64,000 bases of DNA from CAYGZL01 sp964354345 (GTDB lineage: Bacteria > Chloroflexota > Anaerolineae > Anaerolineales > UBA4823): positions 1-64,000 of the forward strand of contig CAYGZL010000032.1 of NCBI GenBank assembly GCA_964354345.1, read 5' to 3'. A model generated the notes under the pieces. The model had not been told where the DNA came from. It saw only the letters and a list, made by a program, of their open reading frames with translations, and searched no databases. Made by a program: the position numbers and the translations under genes. Position 1 is the stretch's first letter. Every line of letters begins with the position of its first letter. Positions 33,971 through 42,032 of this stretch are shown here, piece by piece.

Positions 33971-34780
33971 TTAAGTTGTGGATTTAAACCCACGACTCAT
34001 CGCTTGCCCATCTCCGCCCTGGCGCAGCATGATAATCTCAGCCAGGATACTCACCGCGATCTCTTCAGGAGTTTCAGCGTTCAATTCCAGTCCAATCGGT
34101 GAACGGACACGCGCCAGAGCGCTTTCGGAGACCCCATTGTCCAAAAGTTGTTTGCGGGCAGTCGCCCATCGCCGGCGCGATCCGATAACACCAAAATAAG
34201 CAGCCGGGGTCTCTAATAGAACCGGCAATCCCTGGATATCCACATTGACGCCCCGCGTGGTTAACACCAGGTAGGTCCAGGAAGTGATTTTCAGGTGCTG
34301 GGGCAGTTCTGCCATCGAAACCGGATAGTAAGCGTCGGCGTCTGGCACTGCATGGGGAGTACAGAAGCCTGGGCGATCATCGCTGACCGCGACCCAGAAT
34401 CCCAACCAATGCGCCAGATGGGCTACAGCTTTACCCACATGCCCGCTGCCGATTACAACCAGGATCGGTCGGGGTTGCACAGGTTCCACAAACACCTCCA
34501 CCTGACCGCCGCAAACGCCTGGATCGCCGCGCTCGGGATCGGCCATGGAATATTCAATTAACCGTGGTTTTCCATCTGCAATAGCGCTTAATGCCTCAGC
34601 TATTACTCGGTTTTCTAATTCACCGCCGCCCACAGTGCCGATGATCGAGCCATCCGGATATACCAGCATCTTGCTGGTCGTATGGCGAGGCGTCGAACCC
34701 TGGCTACGTACGATCAGGCAAAACGCCCCCCCTTCGTTTCTCCGTTCCAGTTCTGCCAACGCTTGATAAACCGACATCAT
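33971..34780 (-). CDS. xdhC: XdhC/CoxF family molybdenum hydroxylase maturation protein
   Basis: XdhC binds the molybdenum cofactor and inserts its sulfido-form into xanthine-dehydrogenase-type enzymes. The N-terminal XdhC_CoxI domain shows VRSQGSTPRHTTSKMLVYPDGSI and IGTVGGGELENRVIAEA with a Cys in DPGVCGGQVEVFVEP. The C-terminal Rossmann domain reads PILVVIGSGHVGKAVAHLAHWLG and ends with GVIGSRRRW and SPIGLELNAETPEEIAVSI. Length 269 aa. It lies 16 bases before the fused FAD/2Fe-2S gene and adjoins the pyrophosphatase gene. Confidence 0.92.
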   Translation of the reverse strand: MMSVYQALAELERRNEGGAFCLIVRSQGSTPRHTTSKMLVYPDGSIIGTVGGGELENRVIAEALSAIADGKPRLIEYSMADPERGDPGVCGGQVEVFVEPVQPRPILVVIGSGHVGKAVAHLAHWLGFWVAVSDDRPGFCTPHAVPDADAYYPVSMAELPQHLKITSWTYLVLTTRGVNVDIQGLPVLLETPAAYFGVIGSRRRWATARKQLLDNGVSESALARVRSPIGLELNAETPEEIAVSILAEIIMLRQGGDGQAMSRGFKSTT

Positions 34781-36157
34781 CTAATTCTCCAACAGGCCCA
34801 AAACTACAGGAAGAAGCTGCTTCTTTCGCGACACAATCCCTTCTGCCAGGCGCGTCCCGTCTGTCTGCAATGGGTAAGGTAAGTCTCCTAATTTCGGCGG
34901 TTCATTGGCCATCATCAAACGGCTGGAACCGCGTACCACATCCGTGACCATTAACATAGCAAAATCTAACCCTCGCCGTTCGCGCAAGCTGTTCAACGCA
35001 GTATACAGGCTTGCGCGATGTTCGGCCAACTGCAGCAGATCGGTGACTTCGACCTGGGCGATTACAAAGTGGAACCCGCCTGCCTCGTATATTTTTATAT
35101 CGGTGCTGACAATTTCTTTGGGATCGCGCGCAGATAATCCAGCCCCAGCGCGCAACACTTTCTCACCAAACGAGCGAATGCTCTCGTTTGCCAACGGAGT
35201 GCTGCGCATAAAAGCCCACCGTCCTAATCGTTCAGCAGCCCGGTGGTCACGCTCCGTGGTGGTTGGAGAGGTGAGGATCAATGTATCCGCCAATAACCCC
35301 GCCAGTAATATCCCGGCCAGGGCAGGAGGAGTGCTCAAGCCGGCTTCCTCAATTCGCTCTGTTACCAGGGTGCTGGTGCTGCCCACCACGTCGACTGAAA
35401 ACCTGATCGGAATGTGGGTGGAAGGATTGCCCAGGCGATGATGATCGAGGATTTCGATCAACTCTGCTTCTTCCAATGCGCCCAAGGCCTGGCGTGGCTC
35501 GTTATGATCTACCAGGATCAAGCGCAGGCGCGGCGGATTAAGTAAATCACGCTGACGGCAGACGCCCTGATATAAACCAGTGTCATCTACCACCAGGAAC
35601 TCATCGCCCTCCTCGCGCAAAATACGGCTAAGCGAATCACGAATGCGAGCGCTGGCAGGGAAGCGAGGCACATTTACATCGCAGGCTTCCTTGCAAGGGA
35701 TATCTAAAATTTCTGCAATACGCATCTCCTGGCGGCGCGGGTGGGGACCGACTAACTGATTGAGGAAGTTGAACAGGCTTGGACCAGTCACCAGGCCATA
35801 TGGCGTCCCCGCCTTATCACCCGGAACTACGCTTCCGTCATTATCGTTGATTACCGGAGCCACGCCCCCTGTCCGGCCCGCAATCGCCCAGGCTTCCCGT
35901 AAAGGTTGTTCGGGGGTAGTGGTATCCAAATGACGGGTAACTGAGTTAAAACGCGGCGAGGCATCATTAAGCAGCATCGGTGGTTCTAATCCCAGGTACT
36001 TGAGCGCCCAGGTGGATTGTGGATTGATCGCCCCGGCTCGCGCGGCGATAAAATCCTCGCCATCTCTCTCCTTTAGCAACCAGGCATACCCCATCGCCGC
36101 TGCAATTGAGTCGGTGTCCGGATTCACATGACCTATGACGTAAATTGGTGCGGTCAT
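34781..36157 (-). CDS. Family II (Mn-dependent) inorganic pyrophosphatase with CBS insert
   Basis: DHH-superfamily pyrophosphatase, cytoplasmic. Active-site motifs: GHVNPDTDSIAAAMGYAW (HxxxDxD), LILVDHNE, LDHHRLG, LLADTLILTSPTTTERD, and the C-terminal SSRLMM. Between the first motif and the DHN motif lies about 190 extra residues containing two CBS half-repeats (REAWAIAGRTGGVAPVINDNDGS and SLSRILREEGDEFLVVDDTG). This is the nucleotide-regulated CBS-PPase subtype in which AMP inhibits and ATP or diadenosine polyphosphates may activate. Pyrophosphate removal could pull the PPi-releasing MocA step in cofactor synthesis. It adjoins xdhC. Confidence 0.88.
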   Translation of the reverse strand: MTAPIYVIGHVNPDTDSIAAAMGYAWLLKERDGEDFIAARAGAINPQSTWALKYLGLEPPMLLNDASPRFNSVTRHLDTTTPEQPLREAWAIAGRTGGVAPVINDNDGSVVPGDKAGTPYGLVTGPSLFNFLNQLVGPHPRRQEMRIAEILDIPCKEACDVNVPRFPASARIRDSLSRILREEGDEFLVVDDTGLYQGVCRQRDLLNPPRLRLILVDHNEPRQALGALEEAELIEILDHHRLGNPSTHIPIRFSVDVVGSTSTLVTERIEEAGLSTPPALAGILLAGLLADTLILTSPTTTERDHRAAERLGRWAFMRSTPLANESIRSFGEKVLRAGAGLSARDPKEIVSTDIKIYEAGGFHFVIAQVEVTDLLQLAEHRASLYTALNSLRERRGLDFAMLMVTDVVRGSSRLMMANEPPKLGDLPYPLQTDGTRLAEGIVSRKKQLLPVVLGLLEN

Positions 36158-37248
36158 TAAGGACCTTCGTTTCGTGCATCGATCAATCTACCATCCAGGG
36201 TGTACATCCCTGCCGGGCATTTTCCGATTTGGATGGTATACAAAACCGAAAGATTCAAATAATCATATTGGCTCGGGTTCGTACTTGGGGCGCTATCGAT
36301 ATCGCATTCCTGAGCTGCCGGGAAATCTTCCCGATGGTCGACAAGATAATTGATGGCTGACTGCGTCGCGACGATGCGAGGCATATGCCAGCGATCGAAT
36401 TTCGGGGAGTAAACCGGGCGCAGGAATTTGGGTCGAATAATATAGTCAATTTCAAAAACACCCTCCAGCGGTACTTTCTCAGGTGTGAGATAAGTCGACA
36501 GAGCCCGGCGGCCTTGAACCGTACTTGGCCACATCCCGTAGGGTAAAGCCACCAGGTTGCCCAAGCGAGGAATTAGATCCTGGCGCTCGATACGCTTCAG
36601 TAGTTGGCGCAAGTAACGGTCATTCATTTTCGCTTCCCATACCACATTCGAGGTGCTCGTCTGGTCCAGACGAGGATGGGTATAAAAATGGTTAAAGACC
36701 TGCGCACCGTGATCGATACACCAGGCAATTGCCCGTGCTAAATCATCCTGCCAATTGGGATCATCCGGATTGGCGTACAGTTTATCTCCCAGAGCAGCAA
36801 ACAACGCTATATTGAAACCAAATTCAGGGTGTTCTTGCGAAAACCTCCACAACAATCCAATCCCTGTTTGCGGATCAGGCTTGCCAGTTTTCGTCAACGT
36901 GATTTGATTATTATAGAAAAGATCATCCATCGTCAGGATCAAAGGCCGGCGACCGGTTGGCACGACCATGTTCCCATGCAGCCAGTCCTCTATGGAAACC
37001 AGACTGTAACCACTGTCATATAAGGCTTGTAATTGCGCCTGGAAGTCGGACAGGCGAACTTTCAGGGATGTAGAATAAGAGCCTGCATTATCTTTCATGA
37101 ACTGATGATAAGTCAGCACCGGCACACGGGGTTCCTGCACCCAGACAGTTGCCTTTCCGGTCGGTAAAGAAGCAGCCACGTGATTACCAGGGAGGAGAGC
37201 TCCCAGGAGAAGGATCAAACAAATTAACTTAGCCAGTCCGGTTCGCAT
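36157..37248 (-). CDS. Exported polysaccharide-deacetylase-like protein, 363 aa
   Basis: A signal peptide is clear (MRTGLAKLICLILLLGALLPG, cleavage near AAS). The mature part starts with the NodB-type VPVLTYHQFM strand. The catalytic motifs differ slightly from the norm: LILTMDDLFYN in place of TFDDG, and FNHFYTHPRLDQ as the H(S/T)xxH-like motif. Downstream ALPYGMWP resembles the RxPxG arginine motif without the Arg. It may deacetylate a polysaccharide or be an inactive relative. Finding it inside a molybdenum hydroxylase operon is unexpected. Its stop shares a base with the pyrophosphatase start. Confidence 0.75.
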   Translation of the reverse strand: MRTGLAKLICLILLLGALLPGNHVAASLPTGKATVWVQEPRVPVLTYHQFMKDNAGSYSTSLKVRLSDFQAQLQALYDSGYSLVSIEDWLHGNMVVPTGRRPLILTMDDLFYNNQITLTKTGKPDPQTGIGLLWRFSQEHPEFGFNIALFAALGDKLYANPDDPNWQDDLARAIAWCIDHGAQVFNHFYTHPRLDQTSTSNVVWEAKMNDRYLRQLLKRIERQDLIPRLGNLVALPYGMWPSTVQGRRALSTYLTPEKVPLEGVFEIDYIIRPKFLRPVYSPKFDRWHMPRIVATQSAINYLVDHREDFPAAQECDIDSAPSTNPSQYDYLNLSVLYTIQIGKCPAGMYTLDGRLIDARNEGP

Positions 37249-37253
37249 TACGG

Positions 37254-40200
37254 TTACGTAACCTTTAAACCTTCTACCTCGACAGAACTGCTTTTCCGCC
37301 CGGAGCGATTATTTCGCAATGCCCGCCAGACTTTCTCCGGCAAGATTGGGTTATCATCCACCTGCGCGCCACAGGCATCGAATACCGCATTCCCAACCGC
37401 GGGCGCCACCCCATCCATCGGAATTTCAGCCACCGCTTTTACCCCAAACGGATGGGAAGGCTCAAAAGTTTCAACGAAGATTGTCTCCAACTGTGGCATT
37501 TCATGCGCCTGAAAGATGTGATAATCACCCAGATTCCGCTCACGTGCTCGCCCTAAGTCATCATAGCGCATCTCTTCGCAGATTGCATAACCCAAGGCTT
37601 GAGTCATGCCGCCTTCAACTTGCCCGGAGGCAGTCAGCGGATTGACGATCATGCCGCCATCCACCGCCATCACCAACCGTTCTACAACGACCTGTCCTGT
37701 TTGAGTATCCACGGTCACTTCGGCGAACTGGGCTGCGAAGGGGGGTGGAGAAACAGGAGACTTAAAAGAGGCTACGGCCATTATCTGCTCCTGGTCGGAG
37801 TGATGCAAAGCATTGGTAGCAATTTCAGCCAGGTTCAGGTAACGACCATCGGGAGCATAAGCGCGACGCTGCGCCAGCCGAACTTCATCTGGCTGGACAC
37901 GGGTAGCTTCCACCGATAACATTTCATTAAACAGGCGCGCCGCCCGTTCACGGATGCGGGCTGCCACCTGCCAGGCAGCCTGGACGACTGCAGTGCCAGA
38001 TATGTAAGTCGTGCTGGAAGCATAGGCGCCTTTGTCAAATGGTGTGAAATCAGTATCAGAAGAGTAGACAATCACGTCCTCGACCTGCACCCCCAACACT
38101 TCAGCCGCCATCTGAGCCAGCACAGTATCCGAACCGGTGCCCAGATCAGTCGCCCCGATGAGCAGGTTAAATGAGCCATCATCATTCATTTTGATACTGG
38201 CGCCACCCATATCCAGGTAAGGGATCGCCGTGCCTTGCATAACCAGAGCCACACCAATGCCACGCCGGAGATAGGGATGGGCTTGCCCGGCAGAGTTCTG
38301 ACACTGATGCCAGGCAAGGTTTCCAAACTTCTGATCCCAGCCAACTGCAGCTTTTCCCTGGCGAACACACTCTTCGAGACCACAGGTCTCGATCTTTTCG
38401 GGCCGCGGCTCCCGACCTTCGCTCCAGGCGGTGCTGAAAGGATGCACCTGACCCACCCGCAAGGTATTTTTCAAGCGGAATTCCAAAGGATCCAGGCCAA
38501 GTTTACGAGCGATTTTTTCCATGTGCCGCTCAACTGCCCAATAACCCTGGGGCACTCCGTACCCGCGATACGCCCCAGCGGGCGGGTGATTGGTGTAGAC
38601 GATATCCGCATAAAAACGAATATTGGGAATGTCGCCCACATATAAGGCCATAGCCTTATGCCCGGTATTTCCAGTCACGGTCAAGGCATGGCAACCATAA
38701 GCCCCAGTATCAGCCAGGACAATCATTGCATTGGCGGTCAAGGAACCATCCCGCTTGACGCCGGTTTTCATGCGGATCCGCATGGGATGACGAGAACGAG
38801 AGGCAATAAATTCTTCCTCTCTGGTCATTTCATAAAATACAGGCCTTCCAGTTGCGATCGTCAAATGAGCCGCGATATCTTCAACCAGAATTTCCTGCTT
38901 GCCGCCAAAACCACCGCCGATACGCGGTTTAATGACACGGATCCGCTTTATCGGCAATCCCAGGACGGGTGCTAATATCCGCCGGGCATGGAAAGGCACC
39001 TGCGTGCTGGTGCGGATCACCAGGCGGTCATCTTCATCCCAATAGGTTATCACGACATGGGGTTCAATGTGCGCCTGCTGTACTTTCGGCACGACATATT
39101 CATCTTCACAGATAAAATCGGCTTCAGCAAAACCTTTCTCAACCTCGCCAATGTCAATCCGGATTTCCGCCGCCAAATTCCGCGAGGGATTTGACCCGGC
39201 GAAATTAACATATTCAGGCTCTTCATGCAGGCATGGCGACTCCGGGAGCATGGCTTTTCGAGAGTCAAATATAGCTGGTAACTGCTCGTACTCCACTTCG
39301 ATCAGCAGTAGAGCCTGTTCTGCGATCTCGGGTGTTTCTGCCGCCACAAAAGCTACCCGATCACCAACAAAACGCACGGTATGATCCAGGGAGAATGTAT
39401 CCAAAGGTCCCGGAATCGGATCCGATTGGCCAGCGGTCGAGTAAACCACGCGCGGAATATCCTGCCAGGTGAGTACCGCGGCCACACCCGGCAAAGCGCG
39501 CGCCCGGCTGACATCCATCCGCAAGATGCGGGCATGTGCTACTGGACTGCGGAGAACTTTCGCATACAGCAGGCCACGCTTTTCAAAATCCGCGGTAAAG
39601 GCTGGCTTGCCCAGAACGAGTTTTATGCCATCCACCTTTGGTTCGGGTTTTCCAACTATGCTCCAGGCTTCAGCATGGGGGGCTACCACTACTTTGGGCA
39701 GTACTTTGGCAGTAGCGGTGGGTTTTAACCCATAGACACTCTCCTCGTGACTCCCATCCACCGCGGGTATTGGTGCAGATGGAAGCCAGACACCTGGCTC
39801 TCCGGCGACGACTGGGGTCTCTCCACGCATCACAGCCGCTGCTCGCAATACCGCCTGCACCGGCTTCAGGTAGCCCGTGCACCGGCAGAGCACACCCGAG
39901 AGGGCTTCGCGCACTTCAGCTTCGGTAGGATTGGGGTTCCGCTCCAACAACTCGCATGCCGTCAGGATCATTGCCGGCGTGCAATAGCCACATTGGATTG
40001 CTCCATTTTCCACAAAAGCCTGTTGCACGGGGTGCAATCCAGCCGTTGTCTTCCAACCCTGCACGGGTTGCTGACCAAGTGTCTCGATGGTGCGTATCGT
40101 ATGCCCTTCAGCCTGAGCTGCCAGGAAAATACAGGAATTCATGGGTGTGCCATCCAGTAAAACGGTGCACGCGCCACATTCGCCTGTTTCACACCCGTGT

Positions 40201-40304
40201 TTAACCCCAAAATAACCCAGACTGCGTAAAACTTTTAGCAGGCAATCCCCAGGGGAAACCTCTACGTTATGCAGAACAGAATTAATGTTGAGCTGGAGGA
40301 TCAT
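37254..40304 (-). CDS. Fused 2Fe-2S / molybdopterin-binding subunit of a molybdenum hydroxylase, 1016 aa
   Basis: A single polypeptide combining the iron-sulfur subunit (residues 1-about 165) and the catalytic subunit (about 215-1016). Fe-S motifs: VKHGCETGECGACTVLLDG and IQCGYCTPAMILTA...LCRCTGYLKPV. Molybdopterin part: GKPAFTADFEKRG, GGGFGGKQEILVEDIAA, AYRGYGVPQGYWAVE and FGVKAVAEIPMDGVAPA with the catalytic Glu. The linker between the parts is Pro/Ala rich. ATG 40304 overlaps the end of the FAD gene (ATGA) and is preferred to an upstream start that would run 75 bases into it. Substrate unknown; the enzyme need only add the FAD subunit to be complete. Confidence 0.9.
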   Translation of the reverse strand: MILQLNINSVLHNVEVSPGDCLLKVLRSLGYFGVKHGCETGECGACTVLLDGTPMNSCIFLAAQAEGHTIRTIETLGQQPVQGWKTTAGLHPVQQAFVENGAIQCGYCTPAMILTACELLERNPNPTEAEVREALSGVLCRCTGYLKPVQAVLRAAAVMRGETPVVAGEPGVWLPSAPIPAVDGSHEESVYGLKPTATAKVLPKVVVAPHAEAWSIVGKPEPKVDGIKLVLGKPAFTADFEKRGLLYAKVLRSPVAHARILRMDVSRARALPGVAAVLTWQDIPRVVYSTAGQSDPIPGPLDTFSLDHTVRFVGDRVAFVAAETPEIAEQALLLIEVEYEQLPAIFDSRKAMLPESPCLHEEPEYVNFAGSNPSRNLAAEIRIDIGEVEKGFAEADFICEDEYVVPKVQQAHIEPHVVITYWDEDDRLVIRTSTQVPFHARRILAPVLGLPIKRIRVIKPRIGGGFGGKQEILVEDIAAHLTIATGRPVFYEMTREEEFIASRSRHPMRIRMKTGVKRDGSLTANAMIVLADTGAYGCHALTVTGNTGHKAMALYVGDIPNIRFYADIVYTNHPPAGAYRGYGVPQGYWAVERHMEKIARKLGLDPLEFRLKNTLRVGQVHPFSTAWSEGREPRPEKIETCGLEECVRQGKAAVGWDQKFGNLAWHQCQNSAGQAHPYLRRGIGVALVMQGTAIPYLDMGGASIKMNDDGSFNLLIGATDLGTGSDTVLAQMAAEVLGVQVEDVIVYSSDTDFTPFDKGAYASSTTYISGTAVVQAAWQVAARIRERAARLFNEMLSVEATRVQPDEVRLAQRRAYAPDGRYLNLAEIATNALHHSDQEQIMAVASFKSPVSPPPFAAQFAEVTVDTQTGQVVVERLVMAVDGGMIVNPLTASGQVEGGMTQALGYAICEEMRYDDLGRARERNLGDYHIFQAHEMPQLETIFVETFEPSHPFGVKAVAEIPMDGVAPAVGNAVFDACGAQVDDNPILPEKVWRALRNNRSGRKSSSVEVEGLKVT

Positions 40305-41104
40305 ACCAACTCCAAATCTGCCAGGCAGCGCTGCACGAGCGTACCAGCAGCTGCCAGGCGATATTCTGCAGAAGCCCATTCGTCACCAGCCGTGCTATAG
40401 GCACTCTCCGCCGCGAGTTGGGCGCTATCCGCCACAGTGCCGTCCAGAACCAGGATTGGCATTGCACCATAACCTCCCAGGACAAGGCGAGTGCGACCAG
40501 AAGGCCAGGTCGCCATGGCAGCGCACACAATCGGCCAATCCGCTGGTGTGCGTGCAATCGCATGAAACGCCAGACGTGAATTTAGCGATAAGGAAACCTG
40601 GCTAATCAACCTGCCCCGTAAGAGCTCCGCCCGCAATGGCAGCAAATCACCGAGGGATACATCGGAACTAATCGCTTCCCCGCCAGATAAGAGGGTCATA
40701 GTTGCATCCAAGGCCAGCATGGCGACTGTAAAGGATGATCGCCCGTCTGCTGCCACCAATGTTCCTGCCACAGTGGCTACCTGGCGTAAGTTATAGGTCG
40801 CTTCTCGTTCGATAACAACTTGGAGCGATTTATACAGCAAAAGTTGTTCGGGTGAGGTAACCTGTTCCCCCCGACCCCAGGTTAACAATGTCTGTAAAGT
40901 AAGCGTCGCACCAATATCAAGCTTATTGCCGCGACGATGTAATGTATTCAGGCCTAACGCCTGTAAATCCACGACCGCCAGTGGGGAAGTGGAAGGTCGG
41001 TTCAACACCGATCCACCCCCCATCGGAACCGTGACCGGTTCCGTGCGAGCTAACAAAGCCAGTGCAACAGCAAGTGATTCCGGACGGTGATATTCAAGAA
41101 TCAT
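40301..41104 (-). CDS. FAD-binding subunit of a molybdenum hydroxylase (CoxM/XdhB type)
   Basis: Short FAD-binding subunit, 267 aa. It starts MILEYHRPESLAVALALLA, with VPMGGGSVLNRPS as the FAD pyrophosphate loop and LRQVATVAGTLVAADGRSS as the second FAD contact. ATG 41104 follows GGAAAG and overlaps the thioesterase stop by 11 bases. A longer upstream frame shows no family features. It is coupled to the fused 2Fe-2S/Mo gene by a four-base overlap, so the two probably form one enzyme. Confidence 0.87.
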   Translation of the reverse strand: MILEYHRPESLAVALALLARTEPVTVPMGGGSVLNRPSTSPLAVVDLQALGLNTLHRRGNKLDIGATLTLQTLLTWGRGEQVTSPEQLLLYKSLQVVIEREATYNLRQVATVAGTLVAADGRSSFTVAMLALDATMTLLSGGEAISSDVSLGDLLPLRAELLRGRLISQVSLSLNSRLAFHAIARTPADWPIVCAAMATWPSGRTRLVLGGYGAMPILVLDGTVADSAQLAAESAYSTAGDEWASAEYRLAAAGTLVQRCLADLELV

Positions 41105-41594
41105 AGACTTTCCAACCAATCGCTTCGAGATCAATCCCATCAACGATACCAGGTGGTAAATCAACCAAAACCGCTTCTCCCTCTGCGAGCAGCGTTCCAT
41201 CCTGGCTAAAGATAGCGCCGTGGGCCGATGCCATCCGCCCCCGGTCTGGACCAGCTTTACCGACCAACCGTAAAGGTTGTCCGACTGGAACGTTTTTCCG
41301 ATAACGAACATCTAACCTGGCAGTAAACATAAAGCGCGGCTTTTGTGGATCACTTCCCATATGCGACCGACCAGTGACTTCATCCAACATCGCAGCAACA
41401 ATTCCTCCATGCACCACGCCTGGATACCCCTGATACTGTTCGGGCACTGTATATTCAGCCGTTACCTCGCCTGGCGCGCTTTCAATAAATTTCAGATGTA
41501 AACCAAATGGATTGTTAACCCCACAAACAAAGCAGTGTTGAGAATTAGGTTGGCGTGATGACAAGACAGACTCCTGGTGAAGATTGTGAATCAT
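41094..41594 (-). CDS. PaaI-type hotdog thioesterase
   Basis: Acyl-CoA thioesterase family with a hotdog fold, 166 aa. The key motif is YPGVVHGGIVAAMLDEV with catalytic-site His-Gly-Gly, followed by ARLDVRYRKNVPVGQPLRLVG. N-terminally a Cys pair (HCFVCGVNNPFGLHLKF) typifies this subgroup. The ATG at 41594 is preferred because a TATAAT box at 41637-41642 would start the mRNA near 41630, leaving only six bases before the alternative GTG at 41624. It is the first gene of the second molybdenum hydroxylase operon. Confidence 0.85.
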   Translation of the reverse strand: MIHNLHQESVLSSRQPNSQHCFVCGVNNPFGLHLKFIESAPGEVTAEYTVPEQYQGYPGVVHGGIVAAMLDEVTGRSHMGSDPQKPRFMFTARLDVRYRKNVPVGQPLRLVGKAGPDRGRMASAHGAIFSQDGTLLAEGEAVLVDLPPGIVDGIDLEAIGWKVYDS

Positions 41595-41636
41595 CAATTC
41601 CGAGTGAAATTGCTGGTTATCCACTGGCTGCTATCA

Positions 41637-41642
41637 ATTATA
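41637..41642 (-). promoter_or_regulatory. -10 box for the thioesterase/molybdenum hydroxylase operon
   Basis: On the minus strand the sequence is a perfect TATAAT 43 bases upstream of the preferred thioesterase start. A good -35 is not visible at 16-18 bases, so confidence is moderate. Confidence 0.4.
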
Positions 41643-41785
41643 CTATCCTGCTTACCATCCAGACTTATCCTGCTATCGAATCCCAACCAATTGCTCAGAA
41701 CGGCTCACCGTTCACCTTGGACTATGGTTTCGCTATATCCAAACCACAGCATTCTATACTCCAGAATTATCGTTCTGGGGCATAG

Positions 41786-41791
41786 TATAAT
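41786..41791 (+). promoter_or_regulatory. Candidate distal -10 box for glmS
   Basis: A perfect TATAAT lies inside the 11-bp palindrome AGTATAATACT, 242 bases upstream of glmS. Just before it, 41758-41779 can fold into an eight-pair hairpin (CTCCAGAA/TTCTGGGG with one G-T pair). If used, transcripts carry a leader of about 235 bases. A second, closer extended -10 (TGGTATAAC, 41991-41999) competes as the real promoter. Confidence 0.35.
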
Positions 41792-41863
41792 ACTCCCCTA
41801 CTTGGCAAGCAACAAATCGGGCAGGAGGCGTGCGGACTAGAATCTTAGGTTAATGAACTATGA

Positions 41864-41999
41864 GAAAGTCAGTGCATGGACCGCTTTACCAGGTGGTATC
41901 GCCTGGCTTCAGTGTGTTTCAAAGCGGTTGACGAGGTTGAGTGTTCCTACCTGCAAAGACAAGTCACCGGATAGATAATACCCAGGAGAGTGGTATAAC
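41864..41999 (+). ncRNA. Structured upstream region of glmS (candidate cis-regulatory RNA)
   Basis: Between the divergent promoters and glmS lie about 400 bases without a gene. Within them, ACCGCTTT (41880-41887) pairs with AAAGCGGT (41921-41928) and encloses a CCAGG/CCTGG hairpin (41889-41893 with 41902-41906). The outer stem is followed directly by TTGACGAGG, a string that occurs at the same place after helix P2 in glmS ribozymes. The bases before it, AGTGCATGGAC, resemble the AGCGCCUGGAC of the cleavage-site region. The later ribozyme motifs (UUUAUCGA, UCGGCGG) are absent. It could be a diverged or decayed relative, or a chance likeness. Confidence 0.35.
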
Positions 42000-42032
42000 C
42001 GATTGTTACCTTAAGATTCATGGAGGGAACCC

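Noticed and set aside
34905..35441. 178-residue plus-strand frame over the pyrophosphatase
   Set aside because: Antisense to a gene with all catalytic motifs.
41555..41840. Two overlapping short plus-strand frames upstream of glmS
   Set aside because: They cover the divergent promoter region and lack RBS and recognizable features.
41864..41999. A true glmS ribozyme
   Set aside because: The strongly conserved UUUAUCGA and UCGGCGG segments after GACGAGG cannot be found, so only a likeness is reported.
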